Assembly (NCBI GenBank): GCA_012798455.1
Contig: JAAZNC010000015.1
Location: 1 to 52,766 of the forward strand
Direction of reading: 5' to 3'
Length of the DNA: 52,766 nucleotides
Source of the DNA: Chloroflexota bacterium
GTDB taxonomy: Bacteria > Chloroflexota > Anaerolineae > Anaerolineales > Anaerolineaceae
Below, in pieces: positions 17,935-25,991 of this stretch (positions within the stretch are counted from its first letter, which is position 1; the number at the start of each line of letters is the position of its first letter). The notes below the pieces were generated by a model that was not told the origin of the DNA, searched no databases, and worked only from the letters and a program-made list of their open reading frames with translations. The position numbers and the translations under genes are program-made.

Positions 17935-18315
17935 CTAGTTTCCACGTAATAAATCTTGCGCCTCATCAATGGAAATTTTACCCTCATTCAATTGGGTCAG
18001 GATATCTTTTCTGGCTGCGTTGGTTAATTTTTCTTCTTCGGCTTGTTCTTCAAAGCCCATGACACGTAAGATTTCATTAAACCGATTTCTTAGAGTAGGG
18101 TATGAAAGACCTAATTCTTCTTCCATGCGGTTGAATTTTCCCTCACAGCGGATGAAGGTCAGGATGAACTGGAGTTGTTCGGGGCTGAGGTTGCTGAAAG
18201 GTGTGTGAGTTAATTCAAATACACCTTGCAAGGTGGTTCGACAGTTGTTGCAATGTAAAAGTGTTACGACGAGATCATTGTTACAAATTGGACATTTATC
18301 AATTATTTTACTCAT
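17935..18315 (-). CDS. DUF2089 family protein, likely DNA-binding regulator
   Basis: The 126-residue protein has an N-terminal zinc ribbon (CPIC near residue 8, HCNNC near 22), then LSPEQLQFILTFIRCEGKFNRMEEELGLSYPTLRNRFNEIL, which looks like a helix-turn-helix of the sigma-factor region 4 type and is the core of DUF2089. The last 20 residues hold the GKISIDEAQDLLRG motif shared with the next gene. A role as transcription regulator of its own operon is inferred from the helix-turn-helix and from repeated inverted sequences upstream. The AGGTG site six bases before the ATG fixes the start. It is the first gene of a three-gene operon that ends with an MFS exporter. Confidence 0.85.
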   Translation of the reverse strand: MSKIIDKCPICNNDLVVTLLHCNNCRTTLQGVFELTHTPFSNLSPEQLQFILTFIRCEGKFNRMEEELGLSYPTLRNRFNEILRVMGFEEQAEEEKLTNAARKDILTQLNEGKISIDEAQDLLRGN

Positions 18316-18326
18316 ATTTCACCTGA

Positions 18327-18386
18327 TTGATACATTAATCAATTTTATTAAAGAAATAATACTATAAAACACATTAATATCAATGT
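18327..18386. repeat. Two related inverted repeats around the DUF2089 promoter (candidate operators)
   Basis: At 18327-18342 TTGAT and ATCAA flank six bases; at 18371-18386 ACATT and AATGT flank six bases. Both contain ACATTAAT followed by CAA (18332-18342 and 18371-18383). One copy covers the -35 hexamer, the other lies in the leader, as expected for an autoregulatory operator pair. Chance AT-rich similarity is possible. Confidence 0.35.
18356..18383 (-). promoter_or_regulatory. Promoter of the DUF2089-SHOCT-MFS operon
   Basis: On the minus strand TTGATA (18383-18378) and TATTAT (18361-18356) are 16 bases apart. Start of transcription would be near 18349, leaving a leader of about 35 bases. 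The -35 hexamer lies inside one copy of a repeated ACATTAAT..CAA sequence. Confidence 0.5.
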
Positions 18387-18418
18387 ACACATGAATAATA
18401 TTTATATTTTATGATAAT

Positions 18419-18787
18419 CTAGTTCTTCTTATATTCTTGTAATAAATACCAACCTCCATACCGGTCATCTATGTTTTGGGGAGAGCGATCATAATAAATT
18501 TCAAACTCCTGCTCATCTTGAACAACAATTCTGAAGTAATATCTTCCAACGCCCCAAGAACCGATCCTTTCAGCTCTACTGCGATGTTCTTCGCTCATAT
18601 TCCTTTTATATGAACCATGACGGCTGAAATCGGTTTTTTGTGAGATCAATTTCATAATTTTGAAATTCTTTCCACGCCAGATAAAAGCTTGCGGACAAGC
18701 TGGATCCTTGAAACGGATCGGTGGTTCTGAATAGATTACTTCAATTGGTTCCCCAATGAAGTGAGTGGTTGGGTTTGGAGTTGACAT
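18419..18787 (-). CDS. DUF6504 family protein
   Basis: The 122-residue protein has the pattern of the DUF6504 family: an N-terminal EVIYSEPPIRFKDPACPQAFIWRGKNFKI stretch, then a variable middle, then GSWGVGRYYFRIVVQDEQEFEIYYDR and a C-terminal GGWYLLQEY. It is a small beta-rich cytoplasmic protein of unknown function, common in Actinobacteria and Chloroflexota. It is transcribed divergently from the SixA gene, with only 64 bases between the starts. The gene is not obviously linked to its neighbours in function. Confidence 0.75.
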   Translation of the reverse strand: MSTPNPTTHFIGEPIEVIYSEPPIRFKDPACPQAFIWRGKNFKIMKLISQKTDFSRHGSYKRNMSEEHRSRAERIGSWGVGRYYFRIVVQDEQEFEIYYDRSPQNIDDRYGGWYLLQEYKKN

Positions 18788-18804
18788 GGAAAAAATTTCA
18801 ATTA

Positions 18805-18813
18805 TGTTATACT
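18805..18813 (+). promoter_or_regulatory. Extended -10 promoter of the SixA gene
   Basis: TGTTATACT gives a TATACT hexamer (18808-18813) with an upstream TG, without a properly spaced -35. A TTGACA at 18781 is 21 bases away, which is too far. Transcription would start near 18820. The identical nine bases occur at the promoter at 31551-31559. Confidence 0.5.
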
Positions 18814-18851
18814 AACTTCGATTTCTAATTCTATCATTATGGAGATCGGTA

Positions 18852-19340
18852 ATGAAAAAAATATTTCTCATGCGCCATGCAAAATCAAGCTGGAAAGATT
18901 CCAATATTCCCGATCATGACAGACCTCTAAAGAAAAAAGGGGAAAAAGATGCCAAAGCAATGGGCAAGATGCTCAAGAGCAAGAAACTCTCTCCAGATGT
19001 GATTCTATGCTCTTCCGCTGAACGTGCCAAACAAACGGCAGCGCTGTTCAAGGACGCGATTTCCTTTGATGAGAAGATAGAATTGGATGATAAGCTATAC
19101 ATGGCTGAGATCAGTGATTTGATCACAGCCATTAAGAAGGCTCCAAAGAAAGCTAAATCAGTGATGGTGATCGGACATAATCCCGGGTTGGAAGCATTGT
19201 TGCAGACATTGACTGGAAAAGTGGAAACTCTCCCGACTTCATCCATTGCCTATATTTCTGTTCCCATTGATGAATGGTCTGATCTTTCTGTAGAGGTGGA
19301 TGGAAAACTGAAGAAGTTATGGCGTCCTAAAGATCTCTAA
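18852..19340 (+). CDS. sixA: SixA-type phosphohistidine phosphatase (histidine phosphatase family)
   Basis: The 162-residue protein opens with the phosphohistidine motif LMRHAKSSW, in which His9 would be the nucleophile. The second conserved histidine is in VIGHNPGLE, and PDHDRPLKKKGEKDAK and SSAERAKQTA match SixA-type enzymes. SixA removes phosphate from histidine phosphotransfer domains in Enterobacteria; in other bacteria the substrate is not known. The start ATG at 18852 has GGAG seven bases upstream. The gene is followed by a hairpin terminator and appears to be monocistronic. Confidence 0.88.
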   Translation: MKKIFLMRHAKSSWKDSNIPDHDRPLKKKGEKDAKAMGKMLKSKKLSPDVILCSSAERAKQTAALFKDAISFDEKIELDDKLYMAEISDLITAIKKAPKKAKSVMVIGHNPGLEALLQTLTGKVETLPTSSIAYISVPIDEWSDLSVEVDGKLKKLWRPKDL

Positions 19341-19355
19341 TAAACCTTGAGAGAG

Positions 19356-19380
19356 ATGCTCACTATTGGTGAGCATTTTC
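19356..19380 (+). terminator. Rho-independent terminator after sixA
   Basis: ATGCTCAC (19356-19363) and GTGAGCAT (19369-19376) form a perfect eight-base stem with a five-base loop followed by TTTTC. It lies just 23 bases before the S9 peptidase start, so some read-through to that gene is possible. Confidence 0.8.
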
Positions 19381-19402
19381 ATTTAACCTTGCGAGGTTCA
19401 AT

Positions 19403-21244
19403 ATGAAAATTGAAAAAATGCCGCTTGATGTATTATTGTCCAATCACGGTGTTCGTGAATTTCATGTTTGGGATGATAAATCTCTTATCTGGCTGGAAGA
19501 TCAAGATGGTGTTGGTTGTTTGAAATACAGTAACGATGATGTGGTTGAACGGATTATATCCCTTGATTATTCGGTCAAAAGTGGGCTTCTGTATGGTGGG
19601 GGAGAGTTCACGGTTAGGGATTCAAAGGTTGTCTTTTGTGCCAATCGTAACCAATTGGTAATGTGGGACAAGAATACCAATACCCTTACCCCGATCACTC
19701 CTATGTGGGGGAGGGTGGCAGCCCCTTCGATATCACCGGATGCGAAGTGGGTTTTGTTTGTATTCAGCGATGGGGAGAATGATTTGATCGGTGTCGTCCC
19801 AATGCATGGTATGGATTGGCCACGCCAGTTGATCAAAGGTGCTGATTTCTATTTACAAGCGGTCTGGCACCCTGGTGGTGAGTATATTGCTTGGGTCGAA
19901 TGGGACCATCCCCTCATGCCATGGCAGGGCAGTCGCGTTAAGATCGGCGAGGTGGGGGGAATGCAACTGCGGTTATTTAGCGAAAACTGGATTGCCGGAC
20001 GTAAAGGGAATGCAGCCCATCAACCCCAATTTTCTCCCAATGGACGCTGGTTGAGCTATCTTGAGCAAAATGACAATTGGGAAAACCTTATCTTATATGA
20101 CTTGAAAAAGAAAACCAAACGTACGTTGGTGCATGGTGCAGATTTCATGCTTTCCACCCCCGACTGGGTACAGGGGTTGCATAGTTATATTTGGGATCAT
20201 GAATCTAGGTTCATATATTACATTCGTTATGCTGATGCGCAAGCGACTTTGTGGCAAGTCAATGTGCGTGGTGGAAAATCGACGTGCGTTGAATTTGAAT
20301 CCTACACATGGTTATCCCAAATTTCAATGCCTTCTACTGGTAATTCCCCGACTATGTTGGTCTCGAGTCCCTCTATTCCCAAGAAAATGGCTGTGCTCCA
20401 TCATGGTAAATTACAGATTTTAGGGGATGGCAGGGGAGAATTATCTGCTTTTATCCCGGATCCTTATCAAATTCATTGGAAAGGATTGGATGGAGATGAT
20501 GTGTTCGGCATTCTCTATTTGCCAATGGACTCATCTCAGAGCCATTTACCCCTGCTGATCGATGTACACGGTGGGCCTACCATGCAACGTTCGTTTACTT
20601 ATATGCCCGAAGCTGGATTCTTTGCTTCGCGGGGTTTTGCTTACTTACAAGTGAATTATCGCGGTAGTAGTGGATTCGGAAAGTGTTACCGCGATCGGTT
20701 GCAGGGAAAATGGGGAGAGATTGAGGTGGACGATATTTACAGTGCTGCTGAGCACCTGATTAAAAGAGAAATCGCAGATAAAGAACGTATTGCTGTCTTG
20801 GGCAACAGTTCCGGCGGAACGACAGTTCTAAATGTGCTTCGTAAATATCCTGGTGTGTTTTGCTGTGGTGTATGCAGTTATGCCATCGGTGATCTGATCT
20901 TGGATGCAAAACAAACTCATAAATTCGAACGGTTTTATCACCGCTACTTGATTGGTGATCCAGTGCAAGACTACAATCTGTTTGAGGAACGGTCACCGTT
21001 ATTCCATGTAGATGAGATACAGGATCCATTAATGCTCTTTCATGGAAGTGACGACAGGGTCGTAATGCCTACCCAGTCACAACAACTGTACGATTCTCTG
21101 AAAAAAAGAAATATTCCCTGCATTTTAACGATATTTGATGGGGAAGGGCACGGGTTTAAAGGGGAAGAAAATTTACGTGAATACTATCGTATGGTATTGG
21201 ATTTTTTGGCAGAATATATGAGAATGAAATGTTCTATCGTTTGA
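19403..21244 (+). CDS. S9 family serine peptidase (prolyl oligopeptidase/acylaminoacyl peptidase type)
   Basis: The 613-residue protein has an N-terminal beta-propeller (about residues 10-340, with WD40-like repeats such as SPDAKWVLFVFSDG and SPNGRWLSY) and a C-terminal alpha/beta hydrolase. The oxyanion segment is VHGGPTMQ, the nucleophile motif is GNSSGG with Ser469, and the acid and histidine are Asp551 in HGSDDRVV and His583 in GEGHGF. This is the arrangement of acylaminoacyl-peptidases and dipeptidyl peptidases of family S9. No signal peptide is seen, so it should act in the cytoplasm on short peptides. GAGG six bases upstream supports the ATG at 19403. Its 3' end overlaps the convergent CDF gene by 11 bases. 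Confidence 0.93.
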   Translation: MKIEKMPLDVLLSNHGVREFHVWDDKSLIWLEDQDGVGCLKYSNDDVVERIISLDYSVKSGLLYGGGEFTVRDSKVVFCANRNQLVMWDKNTNTLTPITPMWGRVAAPSISPDAKWVLFVFSDGENDLIGVVPMHGMDWPRQLIKGADFYLQAVWHPGGEYIAWVEWDHPLMPWQGSRVKIGEVGGMQLRLFSENWIAGRKGNAAHQPQFSPNGRWLSYLEQNDNWENLILYDLKKKTKRTLVHGADFMLSTPDWVQGLHSYIWDHESRFIYYIRYADAQATLWQVNVRGGKSTCVEFESYTWLSQISMPSTGNSPTMLVSSPSIPKKMAVLHHGKLQILGDGRGELSAFIPDPYQIHWKGLDGDDVFGILYLPMDSSQSHLPLLIDVHGGPTMQRSFTYMPEAGFFASRGFAYLQVNYRGSSGFGKCYRDRLQGKWGEIEVDDIYSAAEHLIKREIADKERIAVLGNSSGGTTVLNVLRKYPGVFCCGVCSYAIGDLILDAKQTHKFERFYHRYLIGDPVQDYNLFEERSPLFHVDEIQDPLMLFHGSDDRVVMPTQSQQLYDSLKKRNIPCILTIFDGEGHGFKGEENLREYYRMVLDFLAEYMRMKCSIV

Positions 21245-22133
21245 GATCAATGGGTTCCGGATGAATATAGGCGCGGTCGACTTCTGGTATAGATTGAACC
21301 GCGTCGGCTACTCTGTCAGATATATCATGAGCTTCTTTAAGATTGATGCTTTGATCAACATCAATGTGAATATCTACCACGATCTTAGGACCAACAAACT
21401 CAGTTACCATTTGATGAACGCTGATCACGCCAGGAACGGATCGCGCTGCTTCCAGAATCTTCTTCTTAATCTCTTCATCAGGGCTGCTGCCGGTGAGAAA
21501 TCCCAGGTTTTCTTTTCCAACCTCGTAAGCTGCTCGGAATATCCATATTGCCACCAATACCCCCGCAAACGGGTCAAGCAGTGGATGAATATAATCTGAC
21601 CCAATGATACCCAGCAGAGCTGCCACAGAGGTAAGGATGTCGCTCAAATTATCTTTGGCTGTTGCATCCAAACCGGGGGAAAGGATCTTGCGGGCAATAT
21701 TGCGGATGATCAGGAACATTCCTGTTTTCATCAATGCGCTAATCAGCAATGCCAACGAAGTAATACCCAGTGTTACGTGTATTCCCCCTGCGGTAAAACG
21801 TGCAATGGAAGAGCGCATTGCTTCAATGCCGGCGATGGTCATGGAAATAGTGATTATCAATCCCATCAACGGTTCAAAACGTTCATGTCCCTGTGGATGG
21901 CTGCTGTCTGGCGGTTTTTGGGAGATGGTCAGTCCGATGATCAAGAAGATCGAGTAGATTACATCAGAGATCGAATTGATGGTATCGGAATAAAGAGCTG
22001 CTGATTTACTATAATGTGCTGCCACACCTTTGATTAATGCTAAGAGAATGTTTCCCAAAACGGTAACGATCAGGGCTTTTCGAAACTGTTGCCCCTTTTC
22101 AGGATTTGGCTGTAGTTCTCTTACAAGGATCAT
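21234..22133 (-). CDS. Cation diffusion facilitator (CDF) metal transporter
   Basis: The 299-residue protein has six membrane helices (about residues 18-200) and a C-terminal cytoplasmic metal-binding domain of about 85 residues. The CDF hallmarks are the SAALYSDTINSISD stretch in helix 2, the HPQGHERFEPL loop, and a second acidic motif in helix 5 (DATAKDNLSDILTS). Asp-x3-Asp pairs in helices 2 and 5 make up the transport site. These proteins export Zn2+, Fe2+, Co2+ or Mn2+ by proton antiport. Three in-frame starts are possible (TTG 22160, ATG 22145, ATG 22133); the last was chosen because GGATGGGA lies just upstream. Confidence 0.92.
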   Translation of the reverse strand: MILVRELQPNPEKGQQFRKALIVTVLGNILLALIKGVAAHYSKSAALYSDTINSISDVIYSIFLIIGLTISQKPPDSSHPQGHERFEPLMGLIITISMTIAGIEAMRSSIARFTAGGIHVTLGITSLALLISALMKTGMFLIIRNIARKILSPGLDATAKDNLSDILTSVAALLGIIGSDYIHPLLDPFAGVLVAIWIFRAAYEVGKENLGFLTGSSPDEEIKKKILEAARSVPGVISVHQMVTEFVGPKIVVDIHIDVDQSINLKEAHDISDRVADAVQSIPEVDRAYIHPEPIDLKR

Positions 22134-22173
22134 TCTTTTTCCCATCCAAAATACAAACAACTAATTTTAACTG

Positions 22174-22195
22174 AAAAACCCGCATAAATGCGGGT
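22174..22195 (-). terminator. Rho-independent terminator after the class V aminotransferase gene
   Basis: ACCCGCAT (22178-22185) and ATGCGGGT (22188-22195) form a GC-rich hairpin, followed on the minus strand by TTTTT. It sits 26 bases past the aminotransferase stop codon and ahead of the CDF gene on the same strand, so the two are separate transcripts. Confidence 0.85.
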
Positions 22196-22220
22196 CTTCT
22201 ATAATCAAGGGATGAACTGC

Positions 22221-23285
22221 TTATTTCATGAATTCGTCAATATAAGACAGTAATTCTTCTACATCTGACATTTGCGTTTCACCCATGGTCGCAATTCGGA
22301 AAGTATTGTTTTTCAAACTACCATATCCATTAGCAATACGCATTCCGCGTTCCTGTAAGAATGCGTTTAACTTTGAAATATCGATGTTGCGGGAATTTTT
22401 TACTGTTGCAACTGTCTTGGAGCGGTATTTTTCATCGGCGAATGATTCCATACCTCGTTCAACCGCCCAATCATAAACACGTTTTGACATAGCAGCGTGT
22501 CTTGCAAATCGAGCATCCAATCCTTCCTCAAAGATACGATCAAGTTGGAAATCTAATCCATAAACAAGAGTAACGGCGGATGTCATGGCGGTGGAATTCT
22601 TGATCCGATGGTTTTCCATGATTAACAGATCAAAATACCAGCCGCGGTTTTCCACAGTCTTTGCTTTTTCAAGTGCGCGATCGGTTGTCCCTGCCAGAGA
22701 TAGACCTGGGGGTAGTGCCAGGCATTTTTGTGAAGAGGTTAGCAGAAAATCGATTCCCCAAGCGTCCATTTCGATTTTTGTGCCGGCCAATGAGGAAACG
22801 GCATCCACCATGATTATGGTATCAGGGCTGACCTCTTTAACTACTTCGCATAATTCTTTGATTGGATTTTCCAATCCGGTAGAAGTTTCATTATGCACAA
22901 TCGTGACGGCTTCATAATGCTTATTTTTTAATACTTCGCGTAATTTATCAGGATCGATGGGTTTCCCCCATTCGGATTCCAGCTTGTCAGCTTGTTTACC
23001 ATTGCTTACAGCCACATCGTACCAGCGTTCTGAGAATGCGCCATTGGTGCAAGATAACACATCTTTCTGAACCAGATTACGAATGCCTGTTTCTTGCATA
23101 CCGCTCCCCGAATGGGTGCCGATGAAGACGCGATATTTTGTATAGAAAAGATCCTCACATTTTTTTGCGACTCTTTGAAAGATCGCTTCATATTCTTTAC
23201 TGCGATGCGGTAGAACAGGTTTTGACATTGCATCAAAAACCTGTGGAGCGACATCGACAGGACCCGGAACAAACATTCGTGCCAT
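22221..23285 (-). CDS. Class V aminotransferase (serine-pyruvate/alanine-glyoxylate type)
   Basis: The 354-residue PLP enzyme opens with RMFVPGPVDVAPQVF, the typical N-terminus of the small-subunit/serine-glyoxylate aminotransferase group. The PLP-lysine segment is LLTSSQKCLALPPG (Lys in SSQK), and the aspartate that binds the pyridine nitrogen is in IIMVDAVSSLAG. Possible reactions are serine-pyruvate, alanine-glyoxylate or phosphoserine transamination. With the short SerA at 10559-11503 it could provide a serine route, but this is a guess. The ATG at 23285 is supported by AAGGAG; the open frame extends 93 bases further up without such a site. Confidence 0.88.
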   Translation of the reverse strand: MARMFVPGPVDVAPQVFDAMSKPVLPHRSKEYEAIFQRVAKKCEDLFYTKYRVFIGTHSGSGMQETGIRNLVQKDVLSCTNGAFSERWYDVAVSNGKQADKLESEWGKPIDPDKLREVLKNKHYEAVTIVHNETSTGLENPIKELCEVVKEVSPDTIIMVDAVSSLAGTKIEMDAWGIDFLLTSSQKCLALPPGLSLAGTTDRALEKAKTVENRGWYFDLLIMENHRIKNSTAMTSAVTLVYGLDFQLDRIFEEGLDARFARHAAMSKRVYDWAVERGMESFADEKYRSKTVATVKNSRNIDISKLNAFLQERGMRIANGYGSLKNNTFRIATMGETQMSDVEELLSYIDEFMK

Positions 23286-23412
23286 ATTCAACTCCTTATA
23301 AATAATATTCCCTGCGGGAAATTTAATGACGAAACAATTCAATGATAATATGATAGTAGGACTTTTGATAGTATGCAAATACCTATCCTACAAATATGAA
23401 AATCATGGAACT

Positions 23413-25053
23413 ATGAAGAAGATCACTGTTGAAGAACAAATTACCCTTGCCTGCCGTAGGGCATTGAATCTCCAAAACCAGGATCCGCTCTCTGCTACCC
23501 GTGGTTGTTTTGATCGTCGCTTTTGGGCATGGAAATTGATTGATCATCCAGAAACCACCTTTCAACGCTTGATTTTACCATTGTGCTGGCGTGCGCAGGT
23601 CGAAAGCGACCCTCTGCTGAGAAAAAAATATGATCAAGCAGTGTATTACGGGTTGAAGTATGCAATGCAGGTACAACATAAGGATGGTAGTTTCGATCAA
23701 GCCTATCCGTATGAGCGTAGTTTTGGCGCTACTGCCTTCTTACTTCACCCTCTACAAAAAACTTTTGAATACCTCATCCCTACCTTGGATAGGGAGGAAG
23801 TCACATTTATTGAAAAAGGGTTGTACTGTTGTGCTGAGTTCCTCTTAACGCATGAAGAACAACATGCCTTTATATCCAACCATCTGGCGGGCTGTGCCCT
23901 GGCATTGCTCGAAACCGGGAATTATTTCAATGAACCCAGATTTACAAGCAGAGCAGAAGATCTGTTAAGCCGAATTTTAGAAAGACAATCTCCAGACGGA
24001 TGGTATTTGGAATATGAGGGGGCAGATGCGGGTTATCAAACTCTCTGTATGGATTATCTGGCTCAGTACTACTTCATCAAACCGTCGGCTTTCCTCTTTC
24101 GCTCACTGGAGAAATCAGTAGATTTCTTATCCTATTTTGCTCACCCTGATGGCACTTTCGGAGGAGAATATGGCAGCCGGCGGACAGCCATTTTTTATCC
24201 AGGTGGGTTTGCGCTGTTAGCAAATGAAATCCCTGTTGCGGCGGGACTACATTCATTCATGAAAAAAAGCATCGAGAAGGGTGCAACGGTTGGAATAGTG
24301 GATATCGATGTTGGAAATCTGGCACCATTGTTATCCAGTACTATGCTCATGTATAAAGCCCGCTCTCATTTGGTAGAACAGCAGTATACATTGCCTTACC
24401 AGAAGGATGCCACCGATCGGGAATTCAATACTGCCGGACTTTACATCAGAGGAAATCGAAATTATTACTCGATATTGGGTATATCCAACGGAGGGGTATA
24501 TAAAGTTTGGAACAAAAAAGATGGAACATTGATCCATGATGATTGTGGGTTGTTAGCACATACAAAAAATGGCAGATGCATGACTTCCCAGCACACAAAA
24601 GCGGACAATATTTTTCATAATGATGGGGTAAAGGTAGAACTGAGCGTTCCTCTGGTCATCTACCAGCCAATGGAGCAATCCACCGGTAAATTTGTGCTTC
24701 TGCGATTGGCGAATATTACACTTATGCGCCTTTCTTTCTTCAATGAGATGGTAAAAAAAGGATTGGCAAAATTATTGATAAGACCATCTCATAAAATGCA
24801 CTTGATCAGAAATATACACATTGTCTATGAGAAAGAAAGGATAATGATAGAGGAGATGTTATCTGGCAAGGGATTGGATCAAATAGAACGGATCACAAAA
24901 GCATCGGCTTTCATTGCGATTCATATGGCATCGGCTCGCTATCCGCTATCTACCTGCAGTCTGGGGAAAGAAACAATCATCGCCTTTCAGAAAGAGCAAG
25001 GAAAGATCATCTGGAGGGAGGAGATCAACATACGTCAAGGGAGCAAAGAATGA
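23413..25053 (+). CDS. Unrecognised protein with toroid-like N-terminal half
   Basis: The 546-residue protein was not recognised as a named family. Residues about 1-290 show repeating helical segments with DGSF, SPDGWYLEYEGADAGYQT and HPDGTFGGEYGSRR, spaced like the glycine-aspartate turns of alpha/alpha-toroid enzymes (glycoside hydrolases, lyases or terpene cyclases). The C-terminal part (about 330-546) looks beta-rich, similar in outline to polysaccharide lyase families with a toroid plus a beta-sandwich. No signal peptide is visible, so it may be cytoplasmic. The gene overlaps the NodB-type deacetylase by four bases (ATGA at 25050), which implies a common process. The start is tentative: ATG at 23413 has a weak GGAA upstream. 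Confidence 0.6.
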   Translation: MKKITVEEQITLACRRALNLQNQDPLSATRGCFDRRFWAWKLIDHPETTFQRLILPLCWRAQVESDPLLRKKYDQAVYYGLKYAMQVQHKDGSFDQAYPYERSFGATAFLLHPLQKTFEYLIPTLDREEVTFIEKGLYCCAEFLLTHEEQHAFISNHLAGCALALLETGNYFNEPRFTSRAEDLLSRILERQSPDGWYLEYEGADAGYQTLCMDYLAQYYFIKPSAFLFRSLEKSVDFLSYFAHPDGTFGGEYGSRRTAIFYPGGFALLANEIPVAAGLHSFMKKSIEKGATVGIVDIDVGNLAPLLSSTMLMYKARSHLVEQQYTLPYQKDATDREFNTAGLYIRGNRNYYSILGISNGGVYKVWNKKDGTLIHDDCGLLAHTKNGRCMTSQHTKADNIFHNDGVKVELSVPLVIYQPMEQSTGKFVLLRLANITLMRLSFFNEMVKKGLAKLLIRPSHKMHLIRNIHIVYEKERIMIEEMLSGKGLDQIERITKASAFIAIHMASARYPLSTCSLGKETIIAFQKEQGKIIWREEINIRQGSKE

Positions 25054-25991
25054 CTCTTCGCGCAGTGGTCTCTATTGATGTCGATACACTGGCGTCGATT
25101 TACAAGGGAACTGGTTGTTATCATAAAGGCGGCTATACTTATGCTGAACTAGAAATTGGTATTCAAAATATCATCCAATTTTTTAAAAAATATGAATGCC
25201 CAGTGACCCTTTTTATGGTCGGTACTGATTTTCAGCACCCTCAAAATATTCAACCTGTACAGGATTTACTCTCAGCCGGTCATGAGATCGGGAATCACAG
25301 CATGCATCATGAGCAGGGTTTCCGATTTCTCAGTTCCCAACAGAAGCACGCGGAAATTGTTGATATGGATGAGATTTGCCGCGAAAAGGTTGGGATAAAA
25401 CCGGTTGGATTTCGTGCACCTGGGTGGAACATTGCAGATGACACCTTGCCGATCCTGAAAGAATTGGAATACCTTTATGACTCATCGGTTTTTCCTACTT
25501 TTTTTATGCCAGTCCTTAAGAGCAGTCACTGGTTCTCTATGCGCGCGAAATCACGTCTCGATCGTTCGACGATGGGACAAAATTCATACATGATCGCTCC
25601 TCTTATGCCCTACCGAACGAGCGCTGTAACGCTTGGTAGGCGAGGAGAAAACGGTATTGTTGAATTTCCAATAACCGTGTCTCCGCTTATTCGCTTTCCT
25701 TTCACAGCAACTTTTTATTTATTGTTTGGGGAACGTATTTATTCGGGAATCCTGAATGAGCTCATCCGGCAAAACCTCCCTATACATTTTCAATTCCACT
25801 TGTCGGATTTTGTGGATTACACTACCAACGAATTTGCTGATCAAATGCCCAGTGGCAACCAAGGTGTATACGTTCCCAAAGCTCTTGTACTTCCCCTAGA
25901 TTCAAAAATAAGGGCTTTTCGAAAAATAATGGATAAGATCGCAACTCATTACGTATTTGTACGCATGGATCATTGGAGTTTGGAAATATGA
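25050..25991 (+). CDS. Polysaccharide deacetylase (NodB homology), no signal peptide
   Basis: The 313-residue protein shows the NodB domain motifs in order: SIDVD (catalytic Asp and metal Asp) at residues 8-12, GHEIGNHSMHH with the metal histidines near 80-90, GFRAPGWN with the Arg/Pro pair, and YDSSVFP. A late histidine is in HFQFHLSDF. It should remove acetyl or similar groups from an N-acetylated sugar. Unlike most NodB enzymes it has no signal peptide or membrane anchor, so it likely works on a cytoplasmic, lipid-linked or nucleotide-linked substrate. Four-base overlaps at both ends (25050 with the toroid-like gene, 25988 with the DegT gene) show tight co-expression. Confidence 0.88.
   Translation: MTLRAVVSIDVDTLASIYKGTGCYHKGGYTYAELEIGIQNIIQFFKKYECPVTLFMVGTDFQHPQNIQPVQDLLSAGHEIGNHSMHHEQGFRFLSSQQKHAEIVDMDEICREKVGIKPVGFRAPGWNIADDTLPILKELEYLYDSSVFPTFFMPVLKSSHWFSMRAKSRLDRSTMGQNSYMIAPLMPYRTSAVTLGRRGENGIVEFPITVSPLIRFPFTATFYLLFGERIYSGILNELIRQNLPIHFQFHLSDFVDYTTNEFADQMPSGNQGVYVPKALVLPLDSKIRAFRKIMDKIATHYVFVRMDHWSLEI

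Noticed and set aside
18781-18813. TTGACA and TATACT upstream of sixA as a classical sigma70 promoter
   Set aside because: The spacing is 21 bases, too long; the TG before the hexamer makes an extended -10 promoter the better reading.
23356-23391. GTAGGA and TCCTAC as an inverted repeat upstream of the toroid-like gene
   Set aside because: Six-base arms with a 24-base spacer in AT-rich DNA are likely by chance, and no hairpin or promoter is associated.
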